Assembly (NCBI GenBank): GCA_910578395.1
Contig: CAJTPZ010000001.1
Span: 186,001-250,000, forward strand
Length of the DNA stretch: 64,000 nt
From: an uncultured Muribaculaceae bacterium
GTDB lineage: Bacteria > Bacteroidota > Bacteroidia > Bacteroidales > Muribaculaceae
Direction: 5' to 3'
Each line of letters begins with the position of its first letter. Position 1 is the first letter of the stretch. This document shows positions 15,814 through 24,957 of this stretch, piece by piece. The position numbers were made by a program, and so were the translations under genes. The notes under the pieces are model-generated. The model was not told where the DNA came from and did no database searches. It worked only from the letters and a program-made list of their open reading frames with translations.

Positions 15814-17465
15814 AGACTACCTTTTGTCGACGGCAGACTGAAGTTGAAAGGGTCACGTCGCACAGCCATCTTCACAGACCGTGCAAAAGCTTTAAAAATC
15901 CCCTCTATACGATGATGTTCATTTTCCCCATGAGCCTCGACATAAATATTGCATGCGGCTTTGTCGGAAAAACTTTTAAAAAAGTGGCGGAACATTTCAG
16001 TAGGCACATCGCCGATCTTCTCACGACGAAAACCGTCAACCTCCCACACAAGACACGGACGTCCGCCAAAATCAATCGCCACCGTAGCGATGCACTCATC
16101 CATCGGCAAACAAAAACCGTAACGTTCAAGGCCTAATTTATCACTTAGAGATTTGGCAAATGCCTCACCGAGAGCAAGTGCCGTATCTTCTATCGTATGA
16201 TGCTCATCAACATGAAGGTCACCGCTTACTTTCACAGTCAAGTCTATGCCACCATGCCTGCCTATCTGATCAAGCATGTGATCAAAAAAGCCAAGTCCTG
16301 TGGAAATATCGGTTTTTCCCGATCCGTCAAGATCAACCGCCACGCGCACGTCGGTTTCACCAGTCACACGATGCACAGCCGCCATACGACCGGCAACGAC
16401 AGTATCGCCATCGCTATAATTGCAGCCAGGCTCTTCTCCGGCAAGCGCAGCCACAAGCATATCGTTTTCAGCAGCAGTCCCCACCGTTAGACGCAGACAA
16501 CCACCGCACAGATGCACCTTAGAGCGGTTTCTCACAACCACACCCTGCTCAAGCAACCTCCTGTAGACCTCATCGGCATTTTTTACTTTAGCAAGAACGA
16601 AATTGGCATCCGACGGGTATACTTTCTCGACAATATCTATTTCACACAGACGTCCGGCAAGATCATTCCTCAGCATGACCAGCTCCCGCGCAGTGCGGGC
16701 TATGCGTGCTTCGTCTCTCAGCACAGCCAATGCCTGACGCTGAGTAAGAATATTTATATTGTAGGGGTATTTTACCTTGTTGAAAACATCTATGATGTCG
16801 CGACATGCGTATCCTATGCCAAGTCTTATCGAGGCTGACGCCCAAGCTTTGGAGAATGTCTGCATCACCACAAGCCGCGGATAGCGGTCAAGAAGCTCTA
16901 TGGCCGATCCCTTGTCGGAAAAATCCACATAAGCCTCATCAACAGCCAGAATTCCGTCAAACTCTCCGGCGAGCTTCTCTATTTCATCAAGCGCAAACGC
17001 ATTGCCGGTAGGATTGTTTGGCGAACAGATCCACATCACCTTCGTATTTCCATCGCAAGCAGCAAGCAAAGCACCGGTATCAAGTGAGAAATCATCACGC
17101 AGGCTCACACGGCGATATTCCACGTCATTGATAGCCGCACATACAGAATACATGCCATAGGAGGGATCTATCGCCACCACATTGTCGATACCCGGACGAC
17201 AGAATGTACGATAAAGCACATCGATACACTCGTCACTGCCGACACCGAGAAAAATATTCTCCGGCTCAACGCCGCGCAGTTCCCCAATCTTCTGCTTCAC
17301 CTTTCGCTGCAAAGGATCGGGATAACGGTTCAATCCGCCAAGTATAGAGTTCTCATTGGCATCAAGCCACGCTTTAGCCTCTCCGCTATACTCGTCGCGT
17401 GCACATGTATATGGCTCAAGGTCCCTTATATTTGGACGCAATAGTGATTCTATTTCCTTCAGCAT
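15810..17465 (-). CDS. hisCB: Fusion of histidinol-phosphate aminotransferase and imidazoleglycerol-phosphate dehydratase
   Basis: 551 residues in one uninterrupted frame. Residues 1-342 are a complete HisC: SPNNPTGN (about 148-155), DEAYVDF (about 176), and PLP lysine K206 in TFSKAWASASIRLG. After a short linker (343-357), residues about 358-551 are a complete dehydratase: GFFDHMLDQIGRHGG, DLHVDEHHTIEDTALALG, the motif DFGGRPCLVWE and ENEHHRIEGIFKAFARS. The HAD histidinol-phosphatase domain that forms the N-terminal half of enterobacterial HisB is absent. HisC and IGPD catalyse steps seven and six of histidine synthesis, so the fusion joins consecutive enzymes. It overlaps hisD by 7 bases and rpoN by 4. 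Confidence 0.95.
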   Translation of the reverse strand: MLKEIESLLRPNIRDLEPYTCARDEYSGEAKAWLDANENSILGGLNRYPDPLQRKVKQKIGELRGVEPENIFLGVGSDECIDVLYRTFCRPGIDNVVAIDPSYGMYSVCAAINDVEYRRVSLRDDFSLDTGALLAACDGNTKVMWICSPNNPTGNAFALDEIEKLAGEFDGILAVDEAYVDFSDKGSAIELLDRYPRLVVMQTFSKAWASASIRLGIGYACRDIIDVFNKVKYPYNINILTQRQALAVLRDEARIARTARELVMLRNDLAGRLCEIDIVEKVYPSDANFVLAKVKNADEVYRRLLEQGVVVRNRSKVHLCGGCLRLTVGTAAENDMLVAALAGEEPGCNYSDGDTVVAGRMAAVHRVTGETDVRVAVDLDGSGKTDISTGLGFFDHMLDQIGRHGGIDLTVKVSGDLHVDEHHTIEDTALALGEAFAKSLSDKLGLERYGFCLPMDECIATVAIDFGGRPCLVWEVDGFRREKIGDVPTEMFRHFFKSFSDKAACNIYVEAHGENEHHRIEGIFKAFARSVKMAVRRDPFNFSLPSTKGSL

Positions 17466-18760
17466 GATTTTTGAAGAGCCTCCTGCCTGATTTCCATTGC
17501 CCTGCTGTGAGCCTCAAGCCCTTCAGCCTTAGCCATGGTCATCACCGTTTTGGCAAGTGTCCTCACTCCCTCAGGAGTAAGGCGCTGATATGTGATTTTC
17601 TTGCAGAAACTGTCGAGATTCACACCACTGTAGGCCACAGCATAACCTGATGTGGGCAATGTGTGATTTGTGCCTGATGCATAATCGCCCGCACTTTCAC
17701 TCGACCACGGGCCAAGGAAAACCGAGCCAGCCGACTTAACACCGGCTGCTATCGAGTCAGCATCCACAGTGTTTATTATAAGATGCTCCGGAGCATAGGC
17801 ATTGGCGAAGTCCAATATTTCACTCATCGAAGATAATTGAATCAGACGACTGTGTTCAAGCGACTTACCCATCATATCTCCTCGCGGGAGCACAGCAAGT
17901 TGTCTTTCTATTTCTTTTACAGTAGCCTCAAGCACTTCGGCACTGTCGGTGAGCAATATCGACTGGCTGTCGGGGCCATGCTCGGCCTGTGACAGAAAAT
18001 CCGATGCGATAAATGCAGGATCGGCATCTCTGTCGGCAATCACCATAACTTCCGACGGACCGGCCGGCATGTCGAGAGCCGTGCCACGACGATAACATGC
18101 AAGCTGTTTGGCCTCCATCACAAAGCGGTTGCCGGGACCGAATATCTTGTGAACACGCGGAACACTCTCCGTGCCGATAGCCATAGCCGCCACTGCCTGT
18201 GCACCGCCCATGGCATATATGTCAGTGACACCGGCCACACGTGCAGCATAGAGTATCGCCGGATTCACCTTTCCGTCTGGTCCGGCCGGAGTTGCCATGA
18301 TCACCCTGCGGCAACCGGCTATGCGAGCCGGCACGCCCAGCATCAATATGGTCGAGAACAATGGTGAGTTTCCTCCCGGTACATAAAGTCCGACAGTGTC
18401 GATAGGCAACTGACGCTGCATACACATGACACCAGGTGCCGTCTCAACCTCTACAGGCTGCATGACCTGTGCACTATGAAATGATGCTATATTTGCCGCA
18501 GCGCCGGCTATGGCTTCACGCAACTGAACCTCTACAAGAGACTCCGCTTCATCAATCTCGGCCTCCGACACTTTAAGCGAGGTGCGGATCGCTCCGGTAA
18601 ATTTCCGCTCATATTCTCGGACTGCAGCATCTCCATTTTGAGCGACTGTGTCAAATACCTCTGACACAATCCTTGCCGTCTCATCATGTACCGATGCCAC
18701 AGCGTCGCGACTAAGCAGCTTGCTCCATTGTTCGCGTCTGGGCAATAAGTGAATCTCCAT
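17459..18760 (-). CDS. hisD: Histidinol dehydrogenase
   Basis: Zinc- and NAD-dependent final two oxidations to histidine. Seen are GLYVPGGNSPLFSTILM, FGPGNRFVMEAK, DMPAGPSEVMVIAD, and zinc or catalytic segments QAEHGPDSQ and APEHLIIN. 433 residues is the usual length. The start codon shares one base with the hisG stop (TGATG) and the 3' end overlaps hisCB by 7 bases, showing tight translational coupling in the operon. Confidence 0.96.
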   Translation of the reverse strand: MEIHLLPRREQWSKLLSRDAVASVHDETARIVSEVFDTVAQNGDAAVREYERKFTGAIRTSLKVSEAEIDEAESLVEVQLREAIAGAAANIASFHSAQVMQPVEVETAPGVMCMQRQLPIDTVGLYVPGGNSPLFSTILMLGVPARIAGCRRVIMATPAGPDGKVNPAILYAARVAGVTDIYAMGGAQAVAAMAIGTESVPRVHKIFGPGNRFVMEAKQLACYRRGTALDMPAGPSEVMVIADRDADPAFIASDFLSQAEHGPDSQSILLTDSAEVLEATVKEIERQLAVLPRGDMMGKSLEHSRLIQLSSMSEILDFANAYAPEHLIINTVDADSIAAGVKSAGSVFLGPWSSESAGDYASGTNHTLPTSGYAVAYSGVNLDSFCKKITYQRLTPEGVRTLAKTVMTMAKAEGLEAHSRAMEIRQEALQKSC

Positions 18761-19626
18761 CAGAGTATCATTTTCTCTATGTCAAGTGCCAGAATACCCT
18801 CAGCACCAGCCGCACGCAAACGACCTATAATCTCCCAAAAACGCTTTTCCTCAATCACAGTGTGCACCGAACGCCATTCAGGATCAGCAAGATGAAGCAC
18901 TGTAGGGCTCTTGATCCCAGGCAACACCGCCAGAACGTCACCCACCTTATCGGCAGGAACGTTCATCAGCACATATTTTTTCCCATCGGCAGCTTTAACC
19001 GCATCTATTCTGAAAAGCAATTCTTTGAGAATATTCTTCTTTTCCGGCGACAGATCTTCACTTCCACTGCCTATGAGTACAGCCTGCGACTGCATCACAG
19101 TATAGACCTCCTCAAGATTGTTGCTCACAAGAGTGGAGCCTGACGATACTATATCAAATATGGCGTCAGCCAAGCCTATTCCCGGTGCTATCTCCACCGA
19201 ACCCATAATAACATGGATCTGCGCATTGATTCTCTCCTGCTCCAGAAAACGGCGAAGTATACCTGGATAAGATGTAGCGATCTTCTTTCCCTCAAGCCAG
19301 TCAAGGCCTGAAAATCCAGCGTACTGAGGCACGGCAAGCGACAGACGGCACTTACTGAAACCAAGTTCACTCAATACCCTGACATCAGCATCTTTCTCCT
19401 CCACTTCATTGAGACCGACAATGCCTATGTCGGCCGTGCCAAGCGCCACTGCCTCAGGAATGTCATCATCGCGAAGAAACAAAAACTCAACAGGGAAATT
19501 ACGGGCCGGTACCAAAAGAGTACGCTTTGCCACATTCTGCTTTATACCGGCTTCTTTCAGAAGCTCCATAGTGTCGTCATACAGTCGGCCTTTTGACTGC
19601 ACGGCAATTCGCAACAGATTGTCCAT
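18760..19626 (-). CDS. hisG: ATP phosphoribosyltransferase, long form
   Basis: First enzyme of histidine synthesis. The N-terminal catalytic domain starts LRIAVQSKGRLYDDTMELL and includes ADIGIVGLNEVEE and IVSSGSTLVSNNLEEV. The 288-residue length and the segment after about residue 210 (KYVLMNVPADKVGDVL) show the C-terminal ACT-like regulatory domain of the long HisG form, so it should be hexameric, feedback-inhibited by histidine and independent of HisZ. It opens the hisG-hisD-hisCB-rpoN-PAP2-purE set. No convincing promoter is visible in the 43 bases to the peptidase gene upstream. Confidence 0.95.
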   Translation of the reverse strand: MDNLLRIAVQSKGRLYDDTMELLKEAGIKQNVAKRTLLVPARNFPVEFLFLRDDDIPEAVALGTADIGIVGLNEVEEKDADVRVLSELGFSKCRLSLAVPQYAGFSGLDWLEGKKIATSYPGILRRFLEQERINAQIHVIMGSVEIAPGIGLADAIFDIVSSGSTLVSNNLEEVYTVMQSQAVLIGSGSEDLSPEKKNILKELLFRIDAVKAADGKKYVLMNVPADKVGDVLAVLPGIKSPTVLHLADPEWRSVHTVIEEKRFWEIIGRLRAAGAEGILALDIEKMIL

Positions 19627-19669
19627 CTATCTTTATTATTGTCCGTTAAATCTGCAATCCATTATTTCA

Positions 19670-21703
19670 TCATCTCAAACCCTGCATCGCATAGTCACGG
19701 CTATAACGGAGATTCTGATCTATATAATTCTCAGTATAATCAACCTTTATGTCAACCACATTTCCCTTGTCGTCAAGCACCTGAGTGTAGACCGGATTGA
19801 CAAACCCACGATATGGAGCAATATCCAGATTGCCATATCGCTCAAGCACTTCAGCATGAAGCGCAGGATCGACTTTCACACCATAGTTCTCGACCAACTT
19901 TGCCCCGGCGGCATAATCGCCCTCACTCTTAATACGCTGAACCTCTCCAAGCAGTGATCCAAACAACTGGCGCAATGCCTCATAATCATTAACCTGAAGG
20001 TAAGTTTTTCCGTCCTTATGCACAAGAGCGAGCACATTATGCGGAGCACCATGCTCAAGCACCCATTTAGAAATAATCTGGCGGTTGCGCATGTGAGCCT
20101 CCTCTACATCTTTACCCGGCTCTATTCTCACAAGCTGAGTCATGAGACCGTTAAGCAGATACTTATAGTATTCAGCCTTATACGCCTCAGGATCATCAAG
20201 CAATCCAAGCTCAACAAGGTGAGGATCGGCAAGATAATAGAGTGCAAAAAGGTCGGCACGTGTCTCCTCGAGTGTCGACGCATGAGCCTTGAGTGCGTCA
20301 GCTTCAACACCAGGAAGAAGCTGTCCCGAGCCATGTCCCAGACACTCATGCAAGTCGGTATGAAGGTTGTCGGTGACAAACAGATATTTTTCCATCAACT
20401 CCCGTGTCGGTTCATCGATCACAAACTCATCATTGAATCCGTTGCCCTGTGAAGCAGCATCGTAGGCTGCAGTGATATTCTCAATGGTCACCGACTTAGA
20501 GCCATGTGCAGCTCTTATCCAGTCAGCGTTAGGCAGATTGATGCCTATAGGAGTGGCAGGGTATGCATCACCCGACAGAATCGCAGCAGTAATCACTTTC
20601 GCAGATACTCCCTTGACCTCCGCCTTGCGGAAACGCGGATCTACCGGCGAGCGATCCTCAAACCACTGGGCATCGGCACTCAATACCTCGGTACGGTGTG
20701 ATGCCTCATTGTTCTTGAAATTTACAATAGATTCATAAGCGCCTGTGAGTCCAAGCGGATCACCATAGCTCTCAATAAATCCGTTGATAAAATCCACCCG
20801 GCTGTCTGTATCACCCAACCACAAGATAGAATATTCATCCCAGTCACGCAGGTCACCTGTATTGAAATATTTGATAAGTTTAGCTATGACCGCTTTCTGG
20901 CTGTCATTCTCGGCAAACGCCAACGCTTTTTCAAGATTCCCAACCACACGCTTTATGGCCGGACCATAAAGCCCGTCAGCACGATACACATCCTCTGTCA
21001 CTTTCCCATCGGCACCACGCACTTTACGGGAATTAAGACCATAGGATACCGGCATCGTATCACCAGTAACCTTTATGCTGTTGTAATATTCCTCCACTTC
21101 TTTCTGTGAGAGTCCGGGAGCATAGATATTGGTAGCGGAAGTCTGCACAAGATCGGCGCCATCTGCCTGATTGACCCGCTTTGCTTCCACCGCCGGATTA
21201 AAGATAACCTCTATCAATTCATCTACATTATCCGGCTTTTTATCAGCAGGCAGAGACGAAACCTGCTTCTCAAAAAACTCTCGGCTGAACCCTGGAGTGA
21301 ACTTGTCCATAGAATAATGGTGATGAATGCCGTTTCCCATCCAAAGCTGTTTCAGATAAACCTCAAGAGCCTGATACTGAGGATCATTTTTCTTTCCATC
21401 CCATCCGGTATACACAGCCTCCACAAGATTTCTAACAGGAAGGTTATGGCGGCAGTTCTGATCCCACATCATGTCACGTCCTGCAAGAGCGGCTTCTGTC
21501 AGCCAATAAACCAGTTGCTTCTGGTCAAGCGACAGATCCTCGAATCCCGGCACACGATAACGCAGGATTTCCACATCGGCAAAACGGTCCACTACATATT
21601 CAAACTCCTCAGAGTTTGCTTCACCGGATTCAACACATGAGCTCATCACTGAATTCATCAAGATCGCCGCACCGGCAAGTGCGGGCACAATTTTTTTATT
21701 CAT
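19670..21703 (-). CDS. Dipeptidyl-peptidase III-like metallopeptidase (family M49), lipoprotein
   Basis: 677 residues. The start at 21703 (MNKKIVPALAGAAIL) gives a lipoprotein-type signal peptide ending near VMSSC. The zinc motif characteristic of M49 is present as HECLGH, with the third-ligand motif EETRAD downstream. These peptidases release dipeptides from oligopeptide N-termini; a cell-envelope location for this copy is inferred from the signal. The frame is open to 21745, but a -7 promoter element at 21755-21748 places transcription start after that codon. hisG starts 43 bases downstream of the stop, so read-through into the his operon is possible. Confidence 0.88.
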   Translation of the reverse strand: MNKKIVPALAGAAILMNSVMSSCVESGEANSEEFEYVVDRFADVEILRYRVPGFEDLSLDQKQLVYWLTEAALAGRDMMWDQNCRHNLPVRNLVEAVYTGWDGKKNDPQYQALEVYLKQLWMGNGIHHHYSMDKFTPGFSREFFEKQVSSLPADKKPDNVDELIEVIFNPAVEAKRVNQADGADLVQTSATNIYAPGLSQKEVEEYYNSIKVTGDTMPVSYGLNSRKVRGADGKVTEDVYRADGLYGPAIKRVVGNLEKALAFAENDSQKAVIAKLIKYFNTGDLRDWDEYSILWLGDTDSRVDFINGFIESYGDPLGLTGAYESIVNFKNNEASHRTEVLSADAQWFEDRSPVDPRFRKAEVKGVSAKVITAAILSGDAYPATPIGINLPNADWIRAAHGSKSVTIENITAAYDAASQGNGFNDEFVIDEPTRELMEKYLFVTDNLHTDLHECLGHGSGQLLPGVEADALKAHASTLEETRADLFALYYLADPHLVELGLLDDPEAYKAEYYKYLLNGLMTQLVRIEPGKDVEEAHMRNRQIISKWVLEHGAPHNVLALVHKDGKTYLQVNDYEALRQLFGSLLGEVQRIKSEGDYAAGAKLVENYGVKVDPALHAEVLERYGNLDIAPYRGFVNPVYTQVLDDKGNVVDIKVDYTENYIDQNLRYSRDYAMQGLR

Positions 21704-21747
21704 AGGAGGAAACCATATATGCGACAAGCCATTGCGACCTGCCAAGA

Positions 21748-21770
21748 CAAAGATACTACAAATTCACAAT
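21748..21770 (-). promoter_or_regulatory. Promoter of the M49 peptidase gene
   Basis: Minus-strand TATCTTTG (21755-21748) with ATTG (21770-21767) 11 bases upstream. It lies between the glycosyltransferase stop and the peptidase start. Confidence 0.5.
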
Positions 21771-21771
21771 A

Positions 21772-22764
21772 TTATCGGAGCAGACGTTCCACAATTTCAG
21801 AGGCGCTGACACTCTTCATGCATGCCAGAGTACCAAGTCGACACTCCTTTGATCCTGCAATTGTACATGGCTGACACTCAAGCCCTGAACATATCGCATC
21901 ATCCTCGCTCTGCCCCCATCCCATAAAACCACAGGCTGGAGTTGTAGAACCCCACACCGACACAACCCGAGTGCCGACCAGCGATGCAAGATGCATATTG
22001 GCAGAATCCATGGTCAGCATCACATCAAGACCCGCCATGACAGCCAACTCCTCACGCAATCCAATTTTCCCGGAAACATATTCAACCATTTCCGGATATT
22101 CCTGACGCCATTTCTCAAGCTGCGCAAGTTCTTTCTCTCCGCCTCCAAACAGCGAAACTTTCACTTTTTCATCACTATTGGACAGATGCTCAAGAACATC
22201 GCCGACGGTTGCCGTCGGAAGCATTTTGGTAGCATAACGCGCAAACGGAGCAATGCCTATTCTCCGTACCCCACTCCCCCTTTCAACTCCCTCAAATGCA
22301 AATCCTTTGAACACTGCAGTATCGGAAGGATAGCCCAATGATTTGAATACATCGAAATAACGGTCAACAAACGCCCGCTTTGTACCGAATCCCCCACGTT
22401 TTATTTTACGACGTTCACGGCGCATTTTGTCGACCATAACCACGCGTTTGCCTATAAATCTGAGATAAGCGTCGGCAGTCCATGTTCTGAGCACATTGTG
22501 CAGATCGGCGACAGCATCGGCTTTCACCTTGCGCAGTTTATGCAAAAACCTTATCGAGCCGCCAGTTTTTCTCATAGCCTTACGATCGACACCAATCACT
22601 TTAAGATTGGCCGGCGCATCCACTATAAGATCAAGAAACCGATTCTCGGTCACAAAAACCACAGTCAGTTTCGGATATGTACGGGCCAGCGAATACACAG
22701 CCGGAAGTGTCATTGCCACATCTCCGAGCGCCGACAAGCGCAAAACAAGCATTCTTTCCGTCAT
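21772..22764 (-). CDS. Glycosyltransferase family 9 (heptosyltransferase-like)
   Basis: 330 residues. The N-terminus LVLRLSALGDVAMTLPAVYSL and the C-terminal nucleotide-sugar site MTMDSANMHLASLVGTRVVSVWGSTTPA (seen at about 247-273) are those of GT9 enzymes that build the inner core of lipopolysaccharide. A further conserved feature is IGIAPFARYATKMLP. The acceptor and donor cannot be told from sequence; ADP-heptose is the usual donor. Cytoplasmic face of the inner membrane is expected. It has its own likely promoter, and the M49 peptidase promoter starts right after its stop. Confidence 0.85.
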   Translation of the reverse strand: MTERMLVLRLSALGDVAMTLPAVYSLARTYPKLTVVFVTENRFLDLIVDAPANLKVIGVDRKAMRKTGGSIRFLHKLRKVKADAVADLHNVLRTWTADAYLRFIGKRVVMVDKMRRERRKIKRGGFGTKRAFVDRYFDVFKSLGYPSDTAVFKGFAFEGVERGSGVRRIGIAPFARYATKMLPTATVGDVLEHLSNSDEKVKVSLFGGGEKELAQLEKWRQEYPEMVEYVSGKIGLREELAVMAGLDVMLTMDSANMHLASLVGTRVVSVWGSTTPACGFMGWGQSEDDAICSGLECQPCTIAGSKECRLGTLACMKSVSASEIVERLLR

Positions 22765-22827
22765 CCTCTACGTTATTTTCTGGACTCTAAATAATACCAC
22801 ATCACATAGATGTCATTCATTGATTTA

Positions 22828-22851
22828 CAAAAATAACCTAATTAGTCCAAA
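22828..22851 (-). promoter_or_regulatory. Promoter of the GT9 gene
   Basis: Minus-strand TATTTTTG (22835-22828) with TTTG (22851-22848) exactly 12 bases upstream. The leader would be about 58 bases. Confidence 0.5.
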
Positions 22852-23006
22852 AGATAACATATTTGCACAAAAAATACACCCTATTAAACCAAAGTATCTG
22901 AAAAGCACAATATCCAATAAAAAACCCGACCGATTAAAAGACTTATAAACAAGACTTCGCAAAAAATATCACCTATGGATAAAATCTTTTTGATTTCCAC
23001 AAAAAT

Positions 23007-23039
23007 ATTGCACAATAAAAAACAATTGCATACCTTTGC
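23007..23039 (+). promoter_or_regulatory. rpmH promoter
   Basis: TATTG (23007-23011), 20 bases, TACCTTTG (23032-23039): a full-consensus Bacteroidota promoter. Transcription should start near 23045. Confidence 0.7.
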
Positions 23040-23047
23040 AGCGCAAA

Positions 23048-23065
23048 AATGTGGACAGCCACATT
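23048..23065 (+). promoter_or_regulatory. 5'-terminal hairpin of the rpmH leader
   Basis: AATGTGG (23048-23054), loop ACAG, CCACATT (23059-23065): a seven-pair stem within a few bases of the predicted transcript end. It could stabilise the message or serve as an autoregulatory site; function is inference. Confidence 0.4.
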
Positions 23066-23106
23066 GCCACAAAGTCTAAAAAACAATAAATCACGACATA
23101 AGCAAA

Positions 23107-23262
23107 ATGAAACGTACATTTCAGCCCTCCAACCGCAAGCGCGTGAACAAGCACGGGTTCCGCCAGAGAATGTCAACCCCCGACGGCCGCAAGGTTCTCG
23201 CCCGTCGTCGCGCAAAGGGTCGTCTCCGCCTGACTGTTTCGTCGGAAATCGCAAGCAAGTAA
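23107..23262 (+). CDS. rpmH: 50S ribosomal protein L34
   Basis: 51 residues starting MKRTFQPSNRKRVNKHGFRQ, followed by RMSTPDGRKVLARRRAKGR, the complete L34 signature. The C-terminus ends LTVSSEIASK. Highly basic large-subunit protein. It has its own strong promoter and a 5'-terminal hairpin. The following gene is a GH3-family enzyme; the rnpA/dnaA neighbours seen in many other phyla are absent. Confidence 0.97.
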   Translation: MKRTFQPSNRKRVNKHGFRQRMSTPDGRKVLARRRAKGRLRLTVSSEIASK

Positions 23263-23307
23263 TCAGATATTTCGGCGGGGTTAAACCTGTCGTGAGTCAA
23301 AAGATCC

Positions 23308-24876
23308 ATGCGGTCGCCCTGTCAAGTGGCGGCCGTTGCATTTTATAACAACATCACTCCTACCAAGTTGCTAAACTGCACACCCATTGCCCGAAAGATA
23401 CTGATTCCAAGAGCCGAGCGCATGAAGCGCTGGCAGGGAAAAACCGAGCAGATACAAACCCGTGTGCTCAAGCGGCTGTTGCACTCTGCCAAAAGGACTT
23501 TCTTCGGTATCACCTACGGTTTCAGCGACATAGAGACTTATTCAGACTTTGCCGCAAAAGTTCCTATATCACATTACGAACAGATACGTCCGTTAGTAAT
23601 GAGAATGATAGCAGGAGAGCGTGATATACTTTGGCCCGGCAGAGTAACAAACTTCGCACAGTCATCGGGCACATCAGACGGCAGGAGCAAATTCATACCA
23701 ATCACATCAGAAGGCCTTTCAACAAACCATATCGCCGGAGCAAGCTACGCAGCAGCGGCCTATCTTGCATCCAATCCCAAAAGCCGCATGTTTTCAGGAC
23801 GCGCTTTCATACTTGGTGGCAGCTTCTCTCCTAACAACATCGATTCAACTGTCGCACCCGGAGTGCGCATCGGCGACCTATCGGCAACACTTATATCAAG
23901 CGTGCCACGTATAGTCAACGATTTCTATCGTGTGCCGTCGCGAGAAATCGCCCTTATGGCCGACTGGGAACAAAAACTGCCTTCCCTGATCAAAGCCTCC
24001 GCGACACAAAACATCACAAATATCTCAGGAGTGCCGTCATGGTTTCTCGCCGTGCTGAAAGGAATACTTGACTACACAGGTAAAAATTCCATAAAAGAAG
24101 TATGGCCTAACCTCGAAGTTTTCTTTCACGGAGGAATATGCTTTGATCCTTACCGCGATCTTTACCGCAAAGTGACAGGAGACAACAATATGCACTATGT
24201 GGAGACCTACAACGCTTCCGAAGGATTTTTCGCCATACAGGACGATCCGGCTCTGCGCCATATGCTGCTTTTGCTTGACGCAGGTGTATTCTATGAATTT
24301 ATCGAACAAGGAGCTGACGAGCCAATTCCTGCCTGGGAGGTGAAAGAGGGCAAAATCTATGAAATGCTCATCAGCTCATGCAACGGCCTGTGGCGTTATT
24401 CACCCGGCGACACGGTACGTATAGAAAGTACCCAACCTCTCCGCATTACCATTGCCGGACGCACTAAGCATTTCATCAACGCTTTCGGTGAGGAAGTCAT
24501 GGTGTATAACGCCGATGCCGCTATCACAGCTGCCTGCCGCAAGACAGGAGTAAATGTAACAAACTACACAGCGGCGCCGGTCTACACAAGCGACCAATCG
24601 CGTGGACGCCACCAATGGCTAATCGAGTTTGACCGTCAACCTGAATCGATAGATGCGTTCGCCGACGAACTCGACAACACACTCCGAACCGTAAACAGCG
24701 ACTATGACGCCAAGCGCACACATTCGCTGTTTCTCGACCGCGCAGAAGTGATTGCCGCACCAAAAGGGCTGTTTGACCGTTGGCTCGCCACGACAGGACG
24801 GCTCGGAGGGCAGCGAAAAGTGCCGCGCCTCTCCAATGACCGCAAGATCATCGATGCGCTTCTATCCATAAAATAG
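23308..24876 (+). CDS. GH3-family acyl-acid amido synthetase-like protein
   Basis: Around 510 residues related to the GH3 adenylating enzymes known from plants. Phosphate-binding motif FAQSSGTSDGRSKFIP, then HYVETYNASEGFFAIQ and NGLWRYSPGDTVRI, correspond to ATP/AMP sites of the acyl-adenylate superfamily. Plant members conjugate amino acids to acyl acids; the bacterial substrate is unknown. The start is uncertain: ATG at 23308 gives an unconserved N-terminus, the next ATG (residue 39, MKRWQGKTEQ) cuts into the usual TPIARKIL-like beginning, and a TTG around residue 21 is possible. It ends just before a bidirectional terminator. Confidence 0.8.
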   Translation: MRSPCQVAAVAFYNNITPTKLLNCTPIARKILIPRAERMKRWQGKTEQIQTRVLKRLLHSAKRTFFGITYGFSDIETYSDFAAKVPISHYEQIRPLVMRMIAGERDILWPGRVTNFAQSSGTSDGRSKFIPITSEGLSTNHIAGASYAAAAYLASNPKSRMFSGRAFILGGSFSPNNIDSTVAPGVRIGDLSATLISSVPRIVNDFYRVPSREIALMADWEQKLPSLIKASATQNITNISGVPSWFLAVLKGILDYTGKNSIKEVWPNLEVFFHGGICFDPYRDLYRKVTGDNNMHYVETYNASEGFFAIQDDPALRHMLLLLDAGVFYEFIEQGADEPIPAWEVKEGKIYEMLISSCNGLWRYSPGDTVRIESTQPLRITIAGRTKHFINAFGEEVMVYNADAAITAACRKTGVNVTNYTAAPVYTSDQSRGRHQWLIEFDRQPESIDAFADELDNTLRTVNSDYDAKRTHSLFLDRAEVIAAPKGLFDRWLATTGRLGGQRKVPRLSNDRKIIDALLSIK

Positions 24877-24900
24877 TGTCAAATTCGGCATTAACAGAAT

Positions 24901-24938
24901 GACAAAGGCCACTGTGGAGAATCACAGCGGCCTTTGTC
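24901..24938. terminator. Bidirectional terminator between GH3 and class II RNR genes
   Basis: GACAAAGGCC (24901-24910) pairs with GGCCTTTGTC (24929-24938), with an inner CTGTG/CACAG stem. It lies between two convergent stop codons. Confidence 0.75.
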
Positions 24939-24957
24939 GTCTTCACAGCAAATACTT

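Larger units (their letters stand above)
22765..23106. other. AT-rich intergenic region between two divergent genes
   Basis: About 340 bases without a gene. It holds a leftward promoter near 22828-22851 for the glycosyltransferase, a rightward promoter at 23007-23039 for rpmH, and the rpmH leader hairpin. Between about 22860 and 23000 I see nothing but AT-rich sequence. Confidence 0.6.
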
